DNA of 64,000 nt from positions 682,001 through 746,000 of the forward strand of contig JARUPY010000385.1 of assembly GCA_029817715.1 (NCBI GenBank). The letters run 5' to 3'. The stretch comes from Melastoma dodecandrum. Its lineage: Eukaryota; Streptophyta; Magnoliopsida; Myrtales; Melastomataceae. Positions 7,560-15,963 of the stretch are shown in pieces. Numbering within the stretch: the first letter of the stretch is position 1; each line of letters begins with the position of its first letter. A model generated the notes under the pieces. The model worked only from the letters and a program-made list of their open reading frames with translations, was not told the origin of the DNA and did no database searches. Both the position numbers and the translations under genes were made by a program.

Positions 7560-9445
7560 CCGGCCTTCTCCAGTAGGGTGGCGCCCGGCGCGACCTCGCG
7601 CTCGCCCCGGGCGAGGATGCGTTCCAGCACGTCGATCCGGTCGGCCTCCGCGGGGGGCTTGTCCCAGCGGATCCGGCTGACCCGGGGGAAGCGCATCGCC
7701 ACCCCGGATTTGTGCCGGGTCGAGCGCTGCACGCCCTCGAACGCGATCTCCAGCACGAGCCCGGCCTCGCGGCCATGGGCGACCTCGCGCACCGGGCCGA
7801 ACCGCTTGGTGGTGTTGTTGCGGACGTAGCGGTCGAGCTTGGCCAGTTCGGCATCGGTGAAGCCGTGATAGGCCTTGCCGACCGGCACCAGCTCGTCGCC
7901 GCCCTCGGGGGCCTCGCGCCAGACCCCGAACGTGTAGTCCGAGTAGAAGGACGAGCGCTTCCCGTGGCCGCGCTGGGCGTACATCATCACGGCGTCGACG
8001 ATGTGGGGCTCCCGCTTCCATTTCCACCACGGCCCCTTCGGGCGGCCCGGCAGGTAGGGGCTGTTGCGGCGCTTGAGCATGATGCCCTCGATCGCCTCGG
8101 CATCCTCGCCCGCCCCCACCGAGGCCGGATCGGCCCGGGCGGCGGCGAGCGCCTCCCAATCCGCGAAGGGCACGAGCGGCGAGATGTCGATGCGGGCATG
8201 GTCGAGGCGCGTGACCAGGGCCTCCAGCTTCTCCCGCCGCTCCACGAACGGGTCGGCCCGCAGGTCGTCGCCGTCGAGGGTCAGCAGGTCGTAGGCCCGC
8301 ACATGGGCGGGGAATTCCTCCAGGAGCTTGGCCGTCACCGCCTTCCGGTTCAGGCGCTGCTGGAGCACGTTGAAGCTCTGGACCCGCCGTTCCCGCAGGA
8401 TCAGCAGCTCGCCGTCCAACGTGCCCGTGAAGGTGATCGCTTCGGCGAGATCCGGGAAGGCGCCCGTGATGTCCTCGCCGGTCCGGGAATAGATTTTTCC
8501 GACCTGCGCCCCCGCCCGGTCGCGGCCGCCGACCAGCTGGACCCGGATGCCGTCCCACTTCCATTCTGCCGAGAAGGCCTCGGGCTCAAGCTTCTCGAGA
8601 TCGGACTCCTCCTCGATCGGATGGGACAGCATCGGCGGCCGGAACGGGGCCGGGTTCAGGGTCTCGGGCCGCTCGGCCCGGCCTTCGACCCAGGCGAACA
8701 GGGTCTCGAAGGGCGGCATCAGCCCGTGCCAGACTTCCTCCACGGCGTCGGCATCGTGACCACCCAGCGCGCCCACCGCCGTCTTGGCGAGCCGTGCCGA
8801 GACGCCGACGCGCAGATTGCCGGTGACGAGCTTCAGCAGCGCCCAGCGCCCGGTCTCGTCGAGGGCGTCGAGCCAGTCGGCGAGGTGGCGGGGGAGTTCG
8901 CGCTTGGGGATGGTGGCGAGGGTCTCCACGACCTCGGCCAGGGTCGGGACGTGCGGCGGCGGGTTGTTGTGGCCGATCCCGGCGCGCGCATCCCCTCCCC
9001 CCTCCGCGGGGGAGGGTGCCCCCTGTGTCAGCAGGGGTCGGGAGAGGGGAGCGACGGTGCCAGATGAGGCGCGGCTTTCATGAAGGCTTTCGCCATTTCC
9101 GGAAGCCGGGTTCCCCTCTTCCCCCCTGCTGCGCAGGATACTCTCCCCCACAGAGGGGGGAGGGAGATCGCGCGGTGTCGGCCAGATCAGCGCCGTCGTC
9201 TCGGCGAGATCGCCCACGTAATTGTGCGACAGCCGGAACAGCACCGGGTCGATCCGTTCCTCCACCAGCCCCCGGATCAGCGCGGGCTTGGCCTCGCGGA
9301 AGCTCAGCGTGCCCGTCATGGCGCCGAGGGCGTAGCCGCGCTCCGGGTCGGGCGTGCGCGCGAAATAATCCTGGAGCATCCGCAGCTTGGCGTTGCGGCG
9401 CGGCTCGTAGGCGAGGCGGTCGAGGAGATGGGCGAACTCGTTCAC
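7556..9445 (-). CDS. ATP-dependent DNA ligase (cisplatin-damage-response type) with in-frame repeat insertion
   Basis: Joins nicked DNA with ATP; this subfamily is the ligase that travels with an MBL-fold exonuclease. The GTG at 9445 overlaps the exonuclease stop (GTGA), fixing the start; the product is 629 residues. The adenylation motif KWDG has its nucleotidylated lysine at residue 296; the downstream motifs (GELL, EGIMLKRRNSPY, WKWKRE) and OB domain are intact. Residues about 91-155, between the N-terminal domain (ending TALIWP) and the next helix (LAEVVETL), are Pro/Gly/Ser-rich and encoded by a family A palindromic repeat, which accounts for the protein being longer than typical relatives. 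The reading frame is open through the insertion, so the gene looks functional. Confidence 0.92.
   Translation of the reverse strand: MNEFAHLLDRLAYEPRRNAKLRMLQDYFARTPDPERGYALGAMTGTLSFREAKPALIRGLVEERIDPVLFRLSHNYVGDLAETTALIWPTPRDLPPPSVGESILRSRGEEGNPASGNGESLHESRASSGTVAPLSRPLLTQGAPSPAEGGGDARAGIGHNNPPPHVPTLAEVVETLATIPKRELPRHLADWLDALDETGRWALLKLVTGNLRVGVSARLAKTAVGALGGHDADAVEEVWHGLMPPFETLFAWVEGRAERPETLNPAPFRPPMLSHPIEEESDLEKLEPEAFSAEWKWDGIRVQLVGGRDRAGAQVGKIYSRTGEDITGAFPDLAEAITFTGTLDGELLILRERRVQSFNVLQQRLNRKAVTAKLLEEFPAHVRAYDLLTLDGDDLRADPFVERREKLEALVTRLDHARIDISPLVPFADWEALAAARADPASVGAGEDAEAIEGIMLKRRNSPYLPGRPKGPWWKWKREPHIVDAVMMYAQRGHGKRSSFYSDYTFGVWREAPEGGDELVPVGKAYHGFTDAELAKLDRYVRNNTTKRFGPVREVAHGREAGLVLEIAFEGVQRSTRHKSGVAMRFPRVSRIRWDKPPAEADRIDVLERILARGEREVAPGATLLEKAG
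8991..9175. repeat. Family A palindromic element inside the ligase gene
   Basis: About 185 bp with inverted arms: GGGGGAGGGTG on the left and CTCTCCCCCACAGAGGGG on the right, both close to the arms of the intergenic element at 40450-40644. The middle (GGAAGCCGGGTTCCCCTC) is shared with the copy near 61450. It is translated as part of the ligase without a stop. Confidence 0.85.
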
Positions 9446-10503
9446 GCGGCCGCCTCCGCGCCAGCCCCTTGGCTGCCTTCGGGGCCAACCTCGGTTTCCC
9501 CGTCGTCGCCATAGCCCAGCAGGTGCAGCGGCTTCGCCCGGATCCCCTGCGTCCCGCACCAGTGGACCAGCGCGTCTTCCTGCCCGTGTGTCACCCAGAC
9601 CTCGCCGGCGCCGGTGTCGCGGATGGTGCGGCACAGGTCCGGCCAGTCGGAATGGTCGGAGATCACCATCGGCAGCTCGACGCCCTTCTGGCGGGCGCGG
9701 GCGCGCACCCGCATCCAGCCGGAGGCGAAGCAGGTCACCGGGTCGGGAAATTTCCGCGACCACAGATCCTGGATCGATGAGGGCGGGCAGATCACGATCG
9801 CCCCGTGCAGGTCCTTGCGCTCGGCCGCCACCACCTTCGGCGTATCGCCCAGCGGTATGCCCTCGTCCTTGTAGAGGGCGGTGAGCTTCTCCATCGCGCC
9901 GTGGAGGTGGATCGGCCGGTCCCAGCCCTCCTCGCGCAGCAGCGCCATCACCCGCTGCGCCTTGCCGAGCGCGTAGGCGCCGACGATGTGGGCGCGCTCC
10001 GGAAACAGTTTTACGGACTCGAGGAGCTTGCGCACCTCGCCGCGCGTGTCGGGATGGGTGAAGACCGGCAGCCCGAAGGTCGCCTCGGTGATGAACACGT
10101 CGCAGGGCACGACCTCGAAGGGCAGGCAGGTCGGGTCCGGGGCGCGCTTGTAGTCGCCCGAGACCACCACCCGGGCGCCCTCCCGCTCGATGGCGATCTG
10201 CGCCGAGCCGAGGACATGGCCCGCGGGGGCGAAGCGCACGGTGACGTCGCCGATGCGGATCGGCTCGCCGAGGCGCGCCTCCTGCCGATGGGCGCAAAAG
10301 TCCGCGCCGTAGCGCACCGCCATGATCCGCAGGGTCTCGGGCGTCGCCAGGACGTGTTGGTGGCCCGAGCGGGCATGGTCGGCATGGCCGTGGGTGATCA
10401 GCGCGCGCTCCACCGGCCAGGTCGGATCGACGTGGAAGCCTCCGAGCGGACAGTAGAGACCCTCGCGGGTCAGGGTCAGGAGATCGCTGGCGCGTATCGG
10501 CAT
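9442..10503 (-). CDS. Ligase-associated DNA exonuclease (metallo-beta-lactamase/beta-CASP fold)
   Basis: Predicted DNA-end-processing nuclease of 353 residues that acts with the coupled ligase. The metal site motif HGHADHA lies near residues 38-44, with downstream ligands GHVLGSAQ and SGDYK, and a beta-CASP region with ISDHSDW and WVTHGQ. Start is the ATG at 10503 (MPIRASDLL), which leaves 68 bp to the divergent methyltransferase gene. The stop overlaps the ligase start by four bases. In many bacteria this pair is joined by a DEXH helicase and the PdeM endonuclease; neither is present here. Confidence 0.92.
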   Translation of the reverse strand: MPIRASDLLTLTREGLYCPLGGFHVDPTWPVERALITHGHADHARSGHQHVLATPETLRIMAVRYGADFCAHRQEARLGEPIRIGDVTVRFAPAGHVLGSAQIAIEREGARVVVSGDYKRAPDPTCLPFEVVPCDVFITEATFGLPVFTHPDTRGEVRKLLESVKLFPERAHIVGAYALGKAQRVMALLREEGWDRPIHLHGAMEKLTALYKDEGIPLGDTPKVVAAERKDLHGAIVICPPSSIQDLWSRKFPDPVTCFASGWMRVRARARQKGVELPMVISDHSDWPDLCRTIRDTGAGEVWVTHGQEDALVHWCGTQGIRAKPLHLLGYGDDGETEVGPEGSQGAGAEAAA

Positions 10504-10571
10504 CGGGTCCGTGTTGCCGGTGGTGTCCGCCGGTGGCCCCGATATAGTGGCGCCCCCGAACCGGCAGACGC

Positions 10572-11519
10572 ATGGCCCCGCAGCACAGTTCCGGCGATCT
10601 CCTCGCCGACCGACGCTATCGTTACGCGGAAGCCTGTCTGGCGGACGGCGACCACGAGGCCGCCGCGGACCTCGCCGAGCAGGTTCTGGAGATCGCCCCG
10701 CGCTACGCCCCGGCCTGGCTGCTGCTCGGCCGGGCGCGGGAGGGGATTTCCGCATCGCGCGGCGACATGGCATTGCGGGATGCCGCAGCCCGGGCCTATG
10801 CCTGCGCCCTCGACATCGACCCGGACGACACGCTCGGTGTGCGGGCGCACCTCACGCGCCTGGATCCGGCCGGCGGGCTGCCGGTCCTCTCCGCGGCCCA
10901 TATCCGGGCCCTGTTCGACGGCTACGCGCCGCGCTTCGAGCGCCATCTGGTCGAGGGCTTGGCGTATGTCGGTCCCCAATGCATCCGGGACGCCCTTCCG
11001 GCGGATCCAGAGCGGTTTGCGACCGTGCTCGATCTCGGCTGCGGCACCGGCCTGATGGGCGCGGCGATCCGCGGGCGGGTCGGGCACCTCGCGGGCGTCG
11101 ACCTCTCGCCGGGGATGCTGGCCCTGGCCCGCGGCAAGCTCTGGCAGAACCGCCCGCTCTACGACCGCCTGGTGGAGGGCGAGCTGACCGCCTTCCTGGC
11201 CGGCGAGGCGCCGGCCTCCGCCGATCTCTGCCTCGCCGCCGACGTGCTGATCTACGTGGCCGATCTCGGCGCCTTTCTGGCGGGAATCGGCCGCGTTCTG
11301 GGGCCCGGGGGCCTCGGGGCCTTCACCGTGCAGTCCCACGAGGCCGCGGGAACCCTGCTGGGTGCCGACGGGCGCTACGCCCATGCGGACCGGCATCTCG
11401 GGGACACGGCCGCCGCCGCCGGCCTCGACCTCCTGACGCTGCGCCCCGCCAGCGTCCGGCAGGAAGCGGGCCGGCCGGTGCCGGGCCGCGTCGTTGTGTT
11501 GCGCCGCACCGCGGCATGA
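10572..11519 (+). CDS. TPR-containing class I SAM-dependent methyltransferase
   Basis: A 315-residue cytoplasmic protein. The first ~100 residues look like one or two TPR-type helical repeats (AAADLAEQVLEIAPRYAPAW, ARAYACALDIDPDD). The C-terminal part is a Rossmann methyltransferase domain: SAM motif LDLGCGTGLMG near residue 157, acidic motif GVDLSPGMLALAR, and a LCLAADVLIYVADL motif. The family is often annotated as trans-aconitate-like methyltransferase; the substrate is unknown. It is divergent from the exonuclease gene. Confidence 0.85.
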   Translation: MAPQHSSGDLLADRRYRYAEACLADGDHEAAADLAEQVLEIAPRYAPAWLLLGRAREGISASRGDMALRDAAARAYACALDIDPDDTLGVRAHLTRLDPAGGLPVLSAAHIRALFDGYAPRFERHLVEGLAYVGPQCIRDALPADPERFATVLDLGCGTGLMGAAIRGRVGHLAGVDLSPGMLALARGKLWQNRPLYDRLVEGELTAFLAGEAPASADLCLAADVLIYVADLGAFLAGIGRVLGPGGLGAFTVQSHEAAGTLLGADGRYAHADRHLGDTAAAAGLDLLTLRPASVRQEAGRPVPGRVVVLRRTAA

Positions 11520-11587
11520 AACGGTCTCGCTATTCGTCCATTGTCAGTTGGTCGCGACAGGCGCGGCCGCTGTATCGGGGGATCAGC

Positions 11588-12382
11588 ATGGCGGATTACG
11601 GTCATCGGACGGGTATCGGCATGTCGGAGCGCAAGCGTGAATTACCGGCTGACAAGTCCTTCCCGGCCGATCCGAGGACCCGCATCCCCTTCGCCATCGC
11701 CCTGGCCATGCTGGCGGGCTGCGCCGATTCCATCGGCTTCCTCGAATTCTCGCAGCTGTTCATGTCGTTCATGTCGGGCAACACCACGCGCTTCGGCGTG
11801 GCGGTGGCCAATGCCGACTGGGAGAACGTCACCCGGGTCGCCAGCACGATCTGCGTCTTCTGCTTCGGCGCCTTCCTGGGCACGCTGATCGCCGCCTGGG
11901 TCGGGCGCTGGCGGCTCGCCGTGCTGCTCACCCTCCAGGCGCTGCTGCTGGCGGGCGGATTGCTGATGCCCTGGGGCACCTTCGCGTATCCGCTCCACGC
12001 CTATCCGATCGTGCTGGCGCTGGGTCTCCAGAACGCGACGCTGCAGGACGAGGGCGGCCGCTCCATCGCGCTGACCTACGTCACCGGCGCGGTGGTGCGC
12101 TTCGGCACCGGCTGCGCCAACCTCCTGCTCGGAACGGTGTCGCCCTCCTTCTGGATCCAGGCGCCGCTCTGGGCCGGCCTCAGCACCGGCGCGGTGATCG
12201 GCGGGTTGCTCGACATCCGCTACGGCGAATCGGCCTTCCTGTTCCCGGCGGCCCTGGCGGCGATCCTGGCGCTGATCGCGATCGCGCTGACCATCGCCAA
12301 GCCGGGCAGCACCCTGGTGGCGGGCTCGTCCCCGGCCCCGGACGCGAACCCGAAGGCCGCGGTGATCGACGCGATCCACTAA
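11588..12382 (+). CDS. YoaK/DUF1275 family membrane protein
   Basis: Inner-membrane protein of 264 residues with six or seven hydrophobic segments. The family signature is present: GCADSIGFLEF, MSGNTTRFG and a second-half motif ALGLQNATLQ. Function of the family is unknown. I take the ATG at 11588, preceded by GGGGA at a good spacing; a second ATG at 11621 would trim 11 residues. The gap from the methyltransferase stop is 68 bp, so it may have its own promoter. Confidence 0.85.
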   Translation: MADYGHRTGIGMSERKRELPADKSFPADPRTRIPFAIALAMLAGCADSIGFLEFSQLFMSFMSGNTTRFGVAVANADWENVTRVASTICVFCFGAFLGTLIAAWVGRWRLAVLLTLQALLLAGGLLMPWGTFAYPLHAYPIVLALGLQNATLQDEGGRSIALTYVTGAVVRFGTGCANLLLGTVSPSFWIQAPLWAGLSTGAVIGGLLDIRYGESAFLFPAALAAILALIAIALTIAKPGSTLVAGSSPAPDANPKAAVIDAIH

Positions 12383-12395
12383 AGGTCGGCGACGG

Positions 12396-12827
12396 TCAGC
12401 TCTCGGAATCCCGGACGCTGCCCCGGCCCTGCTTGATCGTGGCGCGGTTCTTCTTGGCGCCGATGCGCCGCTCCTGCGAGCCCCGGGTGGGCTTCGTCGG
12501 CCGGCGGATCGGGGGCGGCGGCTTGGCGGCCTCGGCCACGAGGTCGACGAGGCGCTGGAGGATCTCCGCCCGGTTGCGCTCCTGCGTCCGATGCCGCTGC
12601 CCGGTGAGCACGAGGACGCCGTCCTTGGTCATCCGCCGCCCGGCGAGGCGCACCATGTTCGCCTTGACCCGCTCGTCGATGGAGGGCGACGCGAGGGCCG
12701 GCCAGCGGAGCTGCACCGCGGTAGCGACCTTGTTGACGTTCTGGCCGCCCGCCCCCGAGGCGCGCAGGAACGACATCTCGATCTCGTCATCCGCGATGGC
12801 GATGCGCGGCGTCACCCGCAGGGGCAT
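12396..12827 (-). CDS. arfB: Alternative ribosome-rescue peptidyl-tRNA hydrolase ArfB
   Basis: Release-factor-like hydrolase of 143 residues that frees stalled ribosomes on non-stop mRNA. The catalytic GGQ tripeptide is in the motif ASGAGGQNVNKV (residues about 23-34), and the C-terminal tail is strongly basic (TKPTRGSQERR, GAKKNRATIKQGRG), as needed to enter the empty mRNA channel. Length and layout match the family (YaeJ). It converges on the YoaK-type gene with 13 bp between the stops. Confidence 0.93.
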   Translation of the reverse strand: MPLRVTPRIAIADDEIEMSFLRASGAGGQNVNKVATAVQLRWPALASPSIDERVKANMVRLAGRRMTKDGVLVLTGQRHRTQERNRAEILQRLVDLVAEAAKPPPPIRRPTKPTRGSQERRIGAKKNRATIKQGRGSVRDSES

Positions 12828-13141
12828 AGCGACCTCCCGGACCTCATCGTGGGCACCCGCTCGTCCGGCACGCGGCCGACGATCCGGCGGGGCCGATCGG
12901 CGCTCGCATCACCATATCTCCCCTGGGCTCGTGGCGTGCGCGCTCTTTTCCGGACAGGTGGAGCGCCAGCGGAACCTGATCCGGGACTAAGCATAAAAGG
13001 CGCCGCGCCAGCGGCACAGGTCGATTGAGATGGACGCTTCGCGGGGTCCCGCGCAGAATCCCGGGTTGCAGTCCGCTTTCGCTGCATGCGCCCGGGAGAG
13101 GGCTGGTGTCCAACCCGTGGGCTCCACGCGGGGAGACGGCG
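12828..13141. repeat. Gene-free stretch with family D repeat remnant (about 12930-13110)
   Basis: A 314-bp gap between the start of arfB and the end of the bolA-type gene. Positions 12950-12985 match, in inverse orientation, 35500-35535 of the well-formed element between smr and mutM (shared core GATCAGGTTCCGCTG on the opposite strand). A GC-rich block at 13075-13100 (GCATGCGCCCGGGA) also resembles the right arm of that element. No credible ORF lies here. Confidence 0.6.
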
Positions 13142-13438
13142 TCAGGCCGCCTCCGCCGGCGTGCGCGCCCGCAGGGCGAGGGCGTGGAGCCCGCGGGTGA
13201 ACGCCTCCTCCATCAGCGCGTTCACCAGCCGGTGCCGCTCGACGCGGCTCTTGCCCGCGAAGGCGGAGGCGACGATGTCGAGCCGGTAATGTGTCTCGCC
13301 CCCCGGCCGGGCCCCGGAATGACCGGCATGCAGGTGCGACTCGTCGATCACGTCGAGCCGCTCCGGCGCCAGTTGCTCCCGCAGCCGCGCCTCCATCCAG
13401 TCCCGAAGCGTACCGCCCCCGTTCGCTCCGTCAGCCAT
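13142..13438 (-). CDS. BolA family protein
   Basis: A 98-residue BolA-fold protein; the family works with monothiol glutaredoxins in iron-sulfur and stress regulation. The motif LREQLAPERLDVIDESHLHAGHSG includes the conserved His residues, and the C-terminal RVERHRLVNALMEEAF is the helix-turn-helix-like part. I choose the ATG at 13438, which has a strong GGGAGGG ribosome-binding site; an upstream in-frame start at 13459 has none. It is divergent from the J-domain gene, a conserved arrangement in alphaproteobacteria. Confidence 0.88.
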   Translation of the reverse strand: MADGANGGGTLRDWMEARLREQLAPERLDVIDESHLHAGHSGARPGGETHYRLDIVASAFAGKSRVERHRLVNALMEEAFTRGLHALALRARTPAEAA

Positions 13439-13496
13439 CGCGTCCCTCCCGTCCGTCAAGCCCGATCCCGCGCATGCGTCATCAGGCCCGACGCCC

Positions 13497-13524
13497 TTGT
13501 GTCTCAGGTCCGCCCCCTCATAAT
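13497..13524 (+). promoter_or_regulatory. Candidate promoter for the J-domain gene (leaderless?)
   Basis: TTGTGT (13497-13502), 16-bp spacer, CATAAT (13519-13524). The ATG at 13534 follows the -10 by only nine bases and no Shine-Dalgarno sequence fits between, so the transcript would be nearly or fully leaderless. Confidence 0.4.
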
Positions 13525-13533
13525 CGGCCCGTC

Positions 13534-14160
13534 ATGGATCTCAACTCGCGCCTGTTCGACAGCATCCGGATCAAACCGTCCTGCGACGAGCCGAAGGCCG
13601 CGGCCGAGGGCGTCTGCGAGAGTCCGGGCTGCGCGCAGCCGGGCCTGTACCGGGCGCCGAAGGGCCGGAAGGCGGAGGGCCAGTACTGGCGCTTCTGCAT
13701 CGACCACGTGCGCGCCTACAACGCGACCTACAACTACTTCGACGGCATGAACGACGCCGCCGTTCAGGCCTACCAGAAGGACGCGATCATCGGCCACCGC
13801 CCGACCTGGGCGATGGGCGTGAACAAGAGCGGCCAGGCCAAGCCCGCGGACGAGCCGGCCCGCGACTGGGCCTATGTCGATCCGCTCGGCATCCTGCGCG
13901 GCGAGGGCGTCGGCGAAACCCGGCGGCGCGCCCGTCAGCCCGAGGAGCCGCGCAAGCCCAAACATTCGGCGACGGTGCGCCGGGCGCTGGACGTGATGGG
14001 CCTCGAAGAGGGCGCCGACACGGCCGCCATCAAGGCCCAGTACAAGACGCTCGTGAAGCGCTTCCACCCCGACGCCAATGGCGGTGACCGCTCGTTCGAG
14101 GAGCGGCTGCGCGACATCATCCGCGCCCACGACGTCCTGCGCGCCGCGGGGCTCTGCTGA
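13534..14160 (+). CDS. DnaJ-like J-domain protein
   Basis: A 208-residue protein with a C-terminal J domain: helix II and the HPD motif in [11 protein letters not shown], followed by [15 protein letters not shown]. The N-terminal two thirds is a conserved alphaproteobacterial region with [18 protein letters not shown] and [18 protein letters not shown]; the Cys-x4-Cys and a later Cys-x2-His may bind metal, which is an inference. It would stimulate DnaK ATPase. The gene sits between bolA and cobS, as in many relatives. Confidence 0.88.
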   Translation: MDLNSRLFDSIRIKPSCDEPKAAAEGVCESPGCAQPGLYRAPKGRKAEGQYWRFCIDHVRAYNATYNYFDGMNDAAVQAYQKDAIIGHRPTWAMGVNKSGQAKPADEPARDWAYVDPLGILRGEGVGETRRRARQPEEPRKPKHSATVRRALDVMGLEEGADTAAIKAQYKTLVKRFHPDANGGDRSFEERLRDIIRAHDVLRAAGLC

Positions 14161-14458
14161 CGCGCGCCCCCGTCGAGGTCGACACCGGCGCGGCGCGAGA
14201 AGCGCGCGTCACACCAGGAACGTGACGCCGTCCGCGAGGGCGGACGGCTTCAACGGCACGAAGGATGCAGGCCGGGTTGCATCCAGGATAGGGCAAACCC
14301 GCGGCGCAGCCCTATATGGAGTCCAGGCCGGTCGGTGGCGCAGGAACGCGCCGCCGTCTAAGAATGGCTCCGCCCCGCCGCGGAGGCCCGGCTCGACGTT
14401 CTTCCGCGCGGATGTTCCACTGTTGGGAGTGGCGTGTCCGCGCCTCACGAGGTTCCGA
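14161..14458 (+). other. Upstream region of cobS
   Basis: 298 bp without a gene. It holds a short G+C inverted repeat at about 14233-14250 (CCGTCCGC/GCGGACGG). I looked for a cobalamin riboswitch B12 box and did not find one. Confidence 0.4.
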
Positions 14459-15442
14459 ATGCTCTCTGACGACACGCCCGCCCGGCTCCCCGACCGCACC
14501 GTCTCCGTCCGCGAGGTCTTCGGCATCGACCTCGACCTCAAGGTCCCGGCCTATGCCGAGTCCGAGGAGCACGTTCCGGATCTCGATCCCGACTACATCT
14601 TCGACCGGGAGACGACGCTGGCGATCCTCGCCGGCTTCGCGCGCAACCGCCGCGTGATGGTCACCGGCTATCACGGCACCGGCAAGTCGACCCATATCGA
14701 GCAGGTCGCGGCCCGGCTGAACTGGCCGTGCATCCGCATCAACCTCGACAGCCACGTCTCGCGCATCGACCTCGTCGGCAAGGACGCGATCGTCCTGCAG
14801 GATGGCAAGCAGGTCACCGCCTTCCAGGACGGCATCCTGCCCTGGGCGCTGCAGAACAACGTCGCGCTGGTATTCGACGAGTACGATGCCGGCCGGCCGG
14901 ACGTGATGTTCGTGATCCAGCGCGTGCTGGAACTCTCGGGCCGGCTGACGCTGCTCGATCAGAAGCGCGTGATCCGCCCGCACCCGGCCTTCCGGCTGTT
15001 CGCCACCGCCAACACGGTGGGCCTGGGCGACACGTCCGGCCTCTATCACGGCACCCAGCAGATCAACCAGGGCCAGATGGACCGCTGGTCGATCGTGACC
15101 ACCCTGAACTACCTGCCGCACGACCGCGAGGTCGACATCGTCCTGTCCAAGGCGACGCATTACAAGGGCGATCAGGGCCGCGACATCGTCAACCGGATGG
15201 TGCGCGTGGCGGATCTCACCCGCAACGCCTTCATGAACGGCGACCTCTCCACCGTCATGAGCCCGCGCACGGTGATCACCTGGGCCGAGAACGCCGACAT
15301 CTTCAAGGATATCGGCTTCGCCTTCCGGGTGACCTTCCTCAACAAGTGCGACGAGCTGGAGCGGACGCTGGTGGCCGAGTTCTACCAGCGCGCCTTCGGC
15401 AAGGAGCTGCCCGAGAGCGCGGTGAACGTGGCGCTGAGCTGA
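14459..15442 (+). CDS. cobS: Cobaltochelatase subunit CobS
   Basis: AAA+ ATPase subunit of the aerobic CobNST chelatase, which inserts cobalt into hydrogenobyrinic acid a,c-diamide during B12 synthesis. The protein is 327 residues, the usual size. Walker [10 protein letters not shown] is at residues 70-78, Walker [10 protein letters not shown] at about 136-144, and the sensor region [14 protein letters not shown] follows. CobS forms a two-ring complex with CobT, encoded downstream. Here cobS and cobT are separated by two DUF29 genes. The start is ATG at 14459. Confidence 0.96.
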   Translation: MLSDDTPARLPDRTVSVREVFGIDLDLKVPAYAESEEHVPDLDPDYIFDRETTLAILAGFARNRRVMVTGYHGTGKSTHIEQVAARLNWPCIRINLDSHVSRIDLVGKDAIVLQDGKQVTAFQDGILPWALQNNVALVFDEYDAGRPDVMFVIQRVLELSGRLTLLDQKRVIRPHPAFRLFATANTVGLGDTSGLYHGTQQINQGQMDRWSIVTTLNYLPHDREVDIVLSKATHYKGDQGRDIVNRMVRVADLTRNAFMNGDLSTVMSPRTVITWAENADIFKDIGFAFRVTFLNKCDELERTLVAEFYQRAFGKELPESAVNVALS

Positions 15443-15459
15443 CCCGCAGGGAGAAACCC

Positions 15460-15957
15460 GTGGCGCGCCCGGCCGAGACCGATGTGATGGATGTGGACGC
15501 CTCGTCCGCTTCTATCCGTACGCGCTACGAGGAGGATCTCTGCGGCTGGGTGCAGGAGCAGGTCGCCCTGCTCCGCGCCCGCCGGTTCGACGCGGTCGAT
15601 ATCGAGCATGTCGCGGATGAGCTGGAGGATGTGGCAAAGCGCGAGTTCGACCGGCTCGATAGCTGTCTGCGCGTCCTCCTGATGCACATGCTGAAGTGGG
15701 ATCAGCAGCCCGAGCACCGCACACCGAGCTGGATCTACTCGATCCGCGAGCAACGCCGCCGGTTCGACCGTCTGCTGACCGAGAGCCCGAGCCTTAAGGC
15801 TCGCCTTGAAGAGGCTTTGGCACAGGCTTACCCGGACGCGCGCGACTGGGCCGCCGACGAGACCCACCTGATGCCGGACGAGTTTCCGTCCGCCTGTCCC
15901 TACAGCTGGGATGAGATCCGGGCTCGCCCCTTCGATCTCGATTCCGCGAAGAAGTAG
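15460..15957 (+). CDS. DUF29 family protein, copy 1
   Basis: A 165-residue protein of unknown function. DUF29 features: a helical N-terminal block ([35 protein letters not shown]), the central LMHMLKWDQQPEHR motif, and a C-terminal CPYSWDEIRARPFDL. The GTG at 15460 is preceded by AGGGAGA at good spacing; ATG at 15487 is the alternative. It begins 17 bp after cobS and ends 6 bp before copy 2, so it is in the cob operon. DUF29 genes occur in many paralogues in cyanobacteria and alphaproteobacteria, with no assigned activity. Confidence 0.85.
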   Translation: MARPAETDVMDVDASSASIRTRYEEDLCGWVQEQVALLRARRFDAVDIEHVADELEDVAKREFDRLDSCLRVLLMHMLKWDQQPEHRTPSWIYSIREQRRRFDRLLTESPSLKARLEEALAQAYPDARDWAADETHLMPDEFPSACPYSWDEIRARPFDLDSAKK

Positions 15958-15963
15958 ATCCCC

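Noticed and set aside
8950..8985. IGHNNPP motif in the ligase as a possible phage or targeting tag
   Set aside because: The motif occurs widely in alphaproteobacterial proteins and here simply follows the repeat; no basis for a special role.
14161..14458. Possible cobalamin riboswitch before cobS
   Set aside because: No B12 box or plausible core hairpins were found.
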